From the NCBI GenBank assembly GCA_044866775.1, contig JBIOUG010000186.1:1-64000 (forward strand): DNA of 64,000 nt, read 5' to 3'. Made by a program: the position numbers and the translations under genes. The stretch comes from DASUNQ01 sp044866775 (GTDB lineage Bacteria; Acidobacteriota; Thermoanaerobaculia; Multivoradales; UBA5704). Every line of letters begins with the position of its first letter. Within the stretch, counting starts at the first letter, position 1. Of this stretch, positions 60,948 to 64,000 are shown in pieces. Under the pieces are notes generated by a model, which had not been told where the DNA came from, made no database searches, and saw nothing but the letters and a program-made list of their open reading frames with translations.

Positions 60948-62702
60948 ATGGCGGACGCGACCCTGCTCGACCTCCTCGCCCGCGCCGGCCGCCTGCCCGA
61001 CGGCGGCGTGCGCTTCGTCGACCGCGAGGAGCGCGCCGTCTGGGTGGGCTGGGGCGAAGTGCGGAAGCGGGCGCTCGCCGCCGCCGGCCGCCTCCAGGCC
61101 CTCGGGGTGGCGCCGGGCGAGCGCGTGGCGCTCGTCTACCCGACCGGCCCCGACTTCTTCACCGCCTTCTTCGGCGTCCTCGCCGCCGGCGCCGTGCCGG
61201 TGCCGCTCTACCCGCCGGTGCGCCTGGGGCGGCTCGAGGAGTACGTCGAGCGCACCGCGCGCATGCTGGAGGTGGCGGGGGCGCGGCTGGTCCTCGCCGA
61301 CCGGCGCATCAAGGCGATCCTGGGCGAGGTCGTGGCGCGCGCCCGTCCGCCGCTCGGCTGCCGGACGCTGGCGGCGCTGCCGCAAGGGCGACTCGCGCCG
61401 CCGCCCGTCGGGCCGCAGGACCTCGCGCTCGTCCAGTTCTCCTCCGGCACCACCGTCGAGCCCAAGGCGGTCGCCCTGTCGCACGGCGCCATCCTCGGCC
61501 AGGTGCAGAGCCTCGACTCCTTCTTCTACGACACGCCCGAGCGGCGCGAGGCCGGCGCCTCCTGGCTGCCGCTCTACCACGACATGGGGCTCATCGGCTG
61601 TGTCTTCCCGGCCATCCACCGCGACACCAGCCTGACGCTCGTCGGCCCCGAGCGCTTCGTCGCCCGGCCGGCGCTCTGGCTGCGCGCCATCTCGCGCTAT
61701 CGCGCCACCGTCTCGCCGGCACCCAACTTCGGCTACGCCCTGTGCACGACGCGCATCCGCGACGAGGAGCTCGAGGGGGTCGACCTCTCCTGCTGGCGGC
61801 TGGCGCTCAACGGCGCCGAGGCCGTCGCCCCCTCGGTGCTCCGCGCCTTCGCCGACCGCTTCGCCCGCTGGGGCTTCCGGCCCGAGGCGCTGACGCCCGT
61901 CTACGGCCTCTCCGAGGCGGCGCTCGCCGTCACCTTCTCCGCCCCCGACCGCGCCTTCACGAGCCGCCGCTTCGAGCGCGAGGCGCTGGCCCGCGACGGC
62001 CAGGCGGTGGAGGCGCCGGAGGGTCTCGAGATCGTCTCCGTCGGCCGTCCCGTCCCCGGCTTCCGCCTGCGCCTGCGCGACGAGGCCGGGCGCGACCTCC
62101 CAGAGCGCCGGGTGGGGCGGCTCTGGATCGCGGGGCCGTCGCTCATGGCGGGCTATCTCGATAATCCGCAGGCTACCGCCGAGGCCTTACGCGACGGCTG
62201 GCTCGACACCGGCGACCTCGGCTTCCTCGCCGGCGGCGAGCTGTTCTTGACCGGGCGGGCCAAGGACGTCATCCTGCTGCGCGGCCGCAACTACGCGCCG
62301 GAGCCGATCGAGCGCGCCCTCGAAGGGTTGCCGGGGATGCGCCCGGGCTGCGCGGTCGCGGTCTCGTGGCTGCCGGAGGGCGCGCCGGGCGAGGTGCTCG
62401 GGGTGCTCGTCGAGCGCCGGCGCGCCGCCCGGCCCGAGGAGCTCGCGGCGCTCCCCGCCGCCTGCCGCGCCGCCGTCCTGCGCTCGACCGGCCTCGCCGT
62501 CGACGAGGTCGTGGTCCTCCCTCCCGGCACCCTGCCGCGCACCTCCTCGGGCAAGCTCCGCCGCGCCGAGGCCCTGCGCCTCCACCTCTCCGGCGAGCTC
62601 ACGGCGCCGGCGCCGGTGACGCCGTTCCACCTGGCGCGGGCGGTCACGCGCTCGCGCCTGGCCTACGCCCGCCTCGGGAGGCGTCGTGGGGACGGCTCTT
62701 GA
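60948..62702 (+). CDS. Fatty acyl-AMP ligase/acyl-ACP synthetase-like enzyme
   Basis: The 584-residue ANL-superfamily enzyme has the P-loop VQFSSGTTVEPKAVALSHG, VYGLSEAALAVTF, DTGDLGFLAGGELFLTGRAKDVIL and RGRNYAPEPIE, a FAAL-like end motif. LPRTSSGKLRRAEALRLHL carries the late catalytic Lys. FAALs load fatty acids onto a partner ACP, here the gene just upstream. This would give the type III PKS a dedicated starter. Confidence 0.88.
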   Translation: MADATLLDLLARAGRLPDGGVRFVDREERAVWVGWGEVRKRALAAAGRLQALGVAPGERVALVYPTGPDFFTAFFGVLAAGAVPVPLYPPVRLGRLEEYVERTARMLEVAGARLVLADRRIKAILGEVVARARPPLGCRTLAALPQGRLAPPPVGPQDLALVQFSSGTTVEPKAVALSHGAILGQVQSLDSFFYDTPERREAGASWLPLYHDMGLIGCVFPAIHRDTSLTLVGPERFVARPALWLRAISRYRATVSPAPNFGYALCTTRIRDEELEGVDLSCWRLALNGAEAVAPSVLRAFADRFARWGFRPEALTPVYGLSEAALAVTFSAPDRAFTSRRFEREALARDGQAVEAPEGLEIVSVGRPVPGFRLRLRDEAGRDLPERRVGRLWIAGPSLMAGYLDNPQATAEALRDGWLDTGDLGFLAGGELFLTGRAKDVILLRGRNYAPEPIERALEGLPGMRPGCAVAVSWLPEGAPGEVLGVLVERRRAARPEELAALPAACRAAVLRSTGLAVDEVVVLPPGTLPRTSSGKLRRAEALRLHLSGELTAPAPVTPFHLARAVTRSRLAYARLGRRRGDGS

Positions 62703-63804
62703 CCTGCTGATCGTGGGCGGCGGGCCGGCCGGCCTCGCCACCGCCATCGAGGCGCGGCGGGCGGGGCTCGCGGTGCGCGTCCTCGATCGCGCCCGGCCGC
62801 CGATCGACAAGGCCTGCGGCGAGGGCTTGATGCCCGACGCCGCGGCGCGCCTCGACGAGCTCGGCGTCGCCCTCGGCCCCGCCGACGGCTACCGCTTCCG
62901 CGGCATCCGCTACCTGGACGGTCCGCTGGCCGCCACCGGCGACTTCCCGCAGGGCGCCGGGCTCGGCGTGCGCCGCCTGGCCCTGCACGCCGCGCTCGCG
63001 CGGCGGGCGGAGGAGACGGGGGTCGAGCTTGTCTGGGGGACGGCGGTGCGCGGCCTGCGCCCGGACGGCGTCGAGACCGACGACGGTCCGCTCGCCGCGC
63101 GCTGGGTCGCCGGCGCCGACGGCCTGCACTCGAAGGTGCGGACTTGGGCCGGGCTCTCAGCGCCGCCGGCGCCGCGGCGGCGCTTCGGCGTCCGGCGGCA
63201 CTTCGCGCTGCCGCCCTGGAGCGACTACGTCGAGGTCCACTGGGGTCCAAGGTGCGAGGCGTACGTCTCGCCGGTGGCGCCGGACCTGGTGGGTATCGCG
63301 ATCCTCTGGAGCGGCGCCACGGCCGGCTTCGACGAGCTGCTCGCCCATTTCCCGCCGCTCGCCGCGCGGCTCGCCGCGGCGCCGCCCGCCTCGCGCGACC
63401 GCGGCGCCGGACCGCTCGCGCAGCGGGTGCGCGGCGTCGTGCGCGGCCGGGTCGCCCTGGTCGGGGACGCCGCCGGCTATCTCGACGCCATCACCGGCGA
63501 GGGGATCGCGGTGGCGCTCCACCAGGCGCGGGCGCTGGTCGCGGCCCTGGTGGCCGGCGACCTCCGGCTCTATGCCGCCGCCCACCGCCGCCTCGGCCGG
63601 CTGCCCAACGCCATCACCTCGCTGGTGCTGGCGCTCGAGCGCCGGCCCCGGCTGCGCAGCCGGGTCCTGCGGGCCCTCGCCGCCGAGCCCGCGCTCTTCG
63701 CCCGCCTGCTCGGCATCCACGCGCGCAGCCTGCCGCCGCGCGGCCTGGGCCTGGACGGCGCCCTGCGGCTGGCCCGCCGGCTGCTCCTATCCGCCGCCCA
63801 TTGA
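62686..63804 (+). CDS. FAD-dependent hydroxylase/reductase (SrsC-like)
   Basis: The 372-residue flavoprotein has LLIVGGGPAGLATAIEARRAGLAVRVLDRA, an active-site segment CGEGLMPDAAARL and GVRRLALHAALARRAEETGVELVWG. The FAD motif GDAAGYLDAITGEGIAVALHQA closes it. It belongs to the group of geranylgeranyl-reductase-like and aromatic hydroxylases. In srsABC a flavoprotein hydroxylates the alkylresorcinol ring to a quinone. GTG 62686 overlaps the ligase gene by 17 bases. Confidence 0.85.
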   Translation: MGTALDLLIVGGGPAGLATAIEARRAGLAVRVLDRARPPIDKACGEGLMPDAAARLDELGVALGPADGYRFRGIRYLDGPLAATGDFPQGAGLGVRRLALHAALARRAEETGVELVWGTAVRGLRPDGVETDDGPLAARWVAGADGLHSKVRTWAGLSAPPAPRRRFGVRRHFALPPWSDYVEVHWGPRCEAYVSPVAPDLVGIAILWSGATAGFDELLAHFPPLAARLAAAPPASRDRGAGPLAQRVRGVVRGRVALVGDAAGYLDAITGEGIAVALHQARALVAALVAGDLRLYAAAHRRLGRLPNAITSLVLALERRPRLRSRVLRALAAEPALFARLLGIHARSLPPRGLGLDGALRLARRLLLSAAH

Positions 63805-63883
63805 ACCGCTTGGGGGCTTCCGAGGCACTATATCTATCTGGGTAGGGTCTTTTCGTATCGACTGAGGATTGAGGAGGGTTTTC

Positions 63884-64000
63884 ATGAGCCGAAGGTCGGC
63901 CTCGCCGCTGTCCCTGTTGCTGCTCCTCGCGCTCCCGGTGCCGGCCGGGGCGTGGACGCTCGAGATCGACCCCTCGCAGAGCACGGTGCGCTTCACCTTC
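63884..64000 (+). CDS. YceI-family secreted protein, 5' part only
   Basis: ATG 63884, after GAGGAGGG, encodes a signal peptide (RRSASPLSLLLLLALPVPAG) then AWTLEIDPSQSTVRFTF, the start of the YceI lipocalin-like fold. YceI proteins bind isoprenoid or polyprenyl lipids in the periplasm. The gene runs off the window edge. Such a lipid-binding protein next to a phenolic-lipid cluster may be meaningful. Confidence 0.8.
   Translation, partial: MSRRSASPLSLLLLLALPVPAGAWTLEIDPSQSTVRFTF

Overview
The window is about 70% GC, densely coded and free of phage or transposase genes. It covers a chromosomal replication-origin neighbourhood of a Gram-negative-type bacterium. Gene content (bactofilin next to parAB, tandem lepB genes, a DUF2911 protein, E. 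coli-type long GyrB, type II secretion/pilus pseudopilin) and base composition suggest Acidobacteriota, perhaps Thermoanaerobaculia-like. This placement is an inference and was not tested by any search.

Layout. 0-10.4 kb: dusB, tmRNA, methionine/sulfur genes (mtnA, metB-like), cutA, a pseudopilin, a ComEA-like protein, two tandem signal peptidases and a membrane phosphodiesterase. 10.9-18.7 kb, all leftward: rpmH-rnpA-yidD-yidC-jag, then rsmG-parA-parB-bactofilin. Between these two blocks lies non-coding DNA with parS-like sites, a small LAGLIDADG ORF, a head-to-head array of 20-bp repeats and a 34-bp perfect inverted repeat. 18.8-22.2 kb: two tRNA-Ser genes, tadA, a BlaR1/BlaI-type pair, then 4.5S RNA. 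22.2-28.8 kb, rightward: dnaX-ybaB-recR, an aminotransferase, a P-loop protein, a TPR-like protein and a double cyclic-nucleotide-binding protein. 28.9-30.4 kb: mutY and a low-GC leftward small transcription unit of unknown nature. 30.4-42.1 kb, rightward: sppA, dnaA, dnaN, recF, gyrB, gyrA. A hicAB toxin-antitoxin pair and a chimeric ORF lie between gyrB and gyrA. 42.1-47.2 kb: fsa, a CPBP protease, an M20 peptidase, a CYTH protein, a nucleotidyltransferase and a HAD phosphatase.

47.1-57.9 kb is a leftward block. Its core, read from 57.9 kb down, is a TIGR04282-like glycosyltransferase, an ArsM-type arsenite methyltransferase with all three substrate cysteines, a PstS-C-A-B-like ABC importer, a radical SAM protein and a calcineurin-like protein with a degenerate metal motif. 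An FAD monooxygenase and ferrochelatase follow behind a perfect palindromic operator candidate. I read this as an arsenate/phosphate uptake plus organoarsenical (arsenosugar-like) biosynthesis locus.

58.0-63.8 kb, rightward, is a type III polyketide synthase cluster: PKS III, isoprenylcysteine-type methyltransferase, stand-alone ACP, acyl-AMP ligase and FAD hydroxylase. It parallels the srsABC phenolic-lipid set of Streptomyces with its own acyl loading system. A brnA antitoxin with a frameshifted brnT remnant sits inside it.

The window is also rich in short structured repeats. A family of about 165-207-bp elements with inverted termini is clustered at 8.7-26.5 kb. There are also composite double-hairpin repeats, interspersed GGGAGAGGGG palindromes and CCCGGGCG hairpins. 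Many genes have a -10-like TANNNT only 6-11 nt before an ATG/GTG/TTG start with no ribosome-binding site, which suggests common leaderless transcription.
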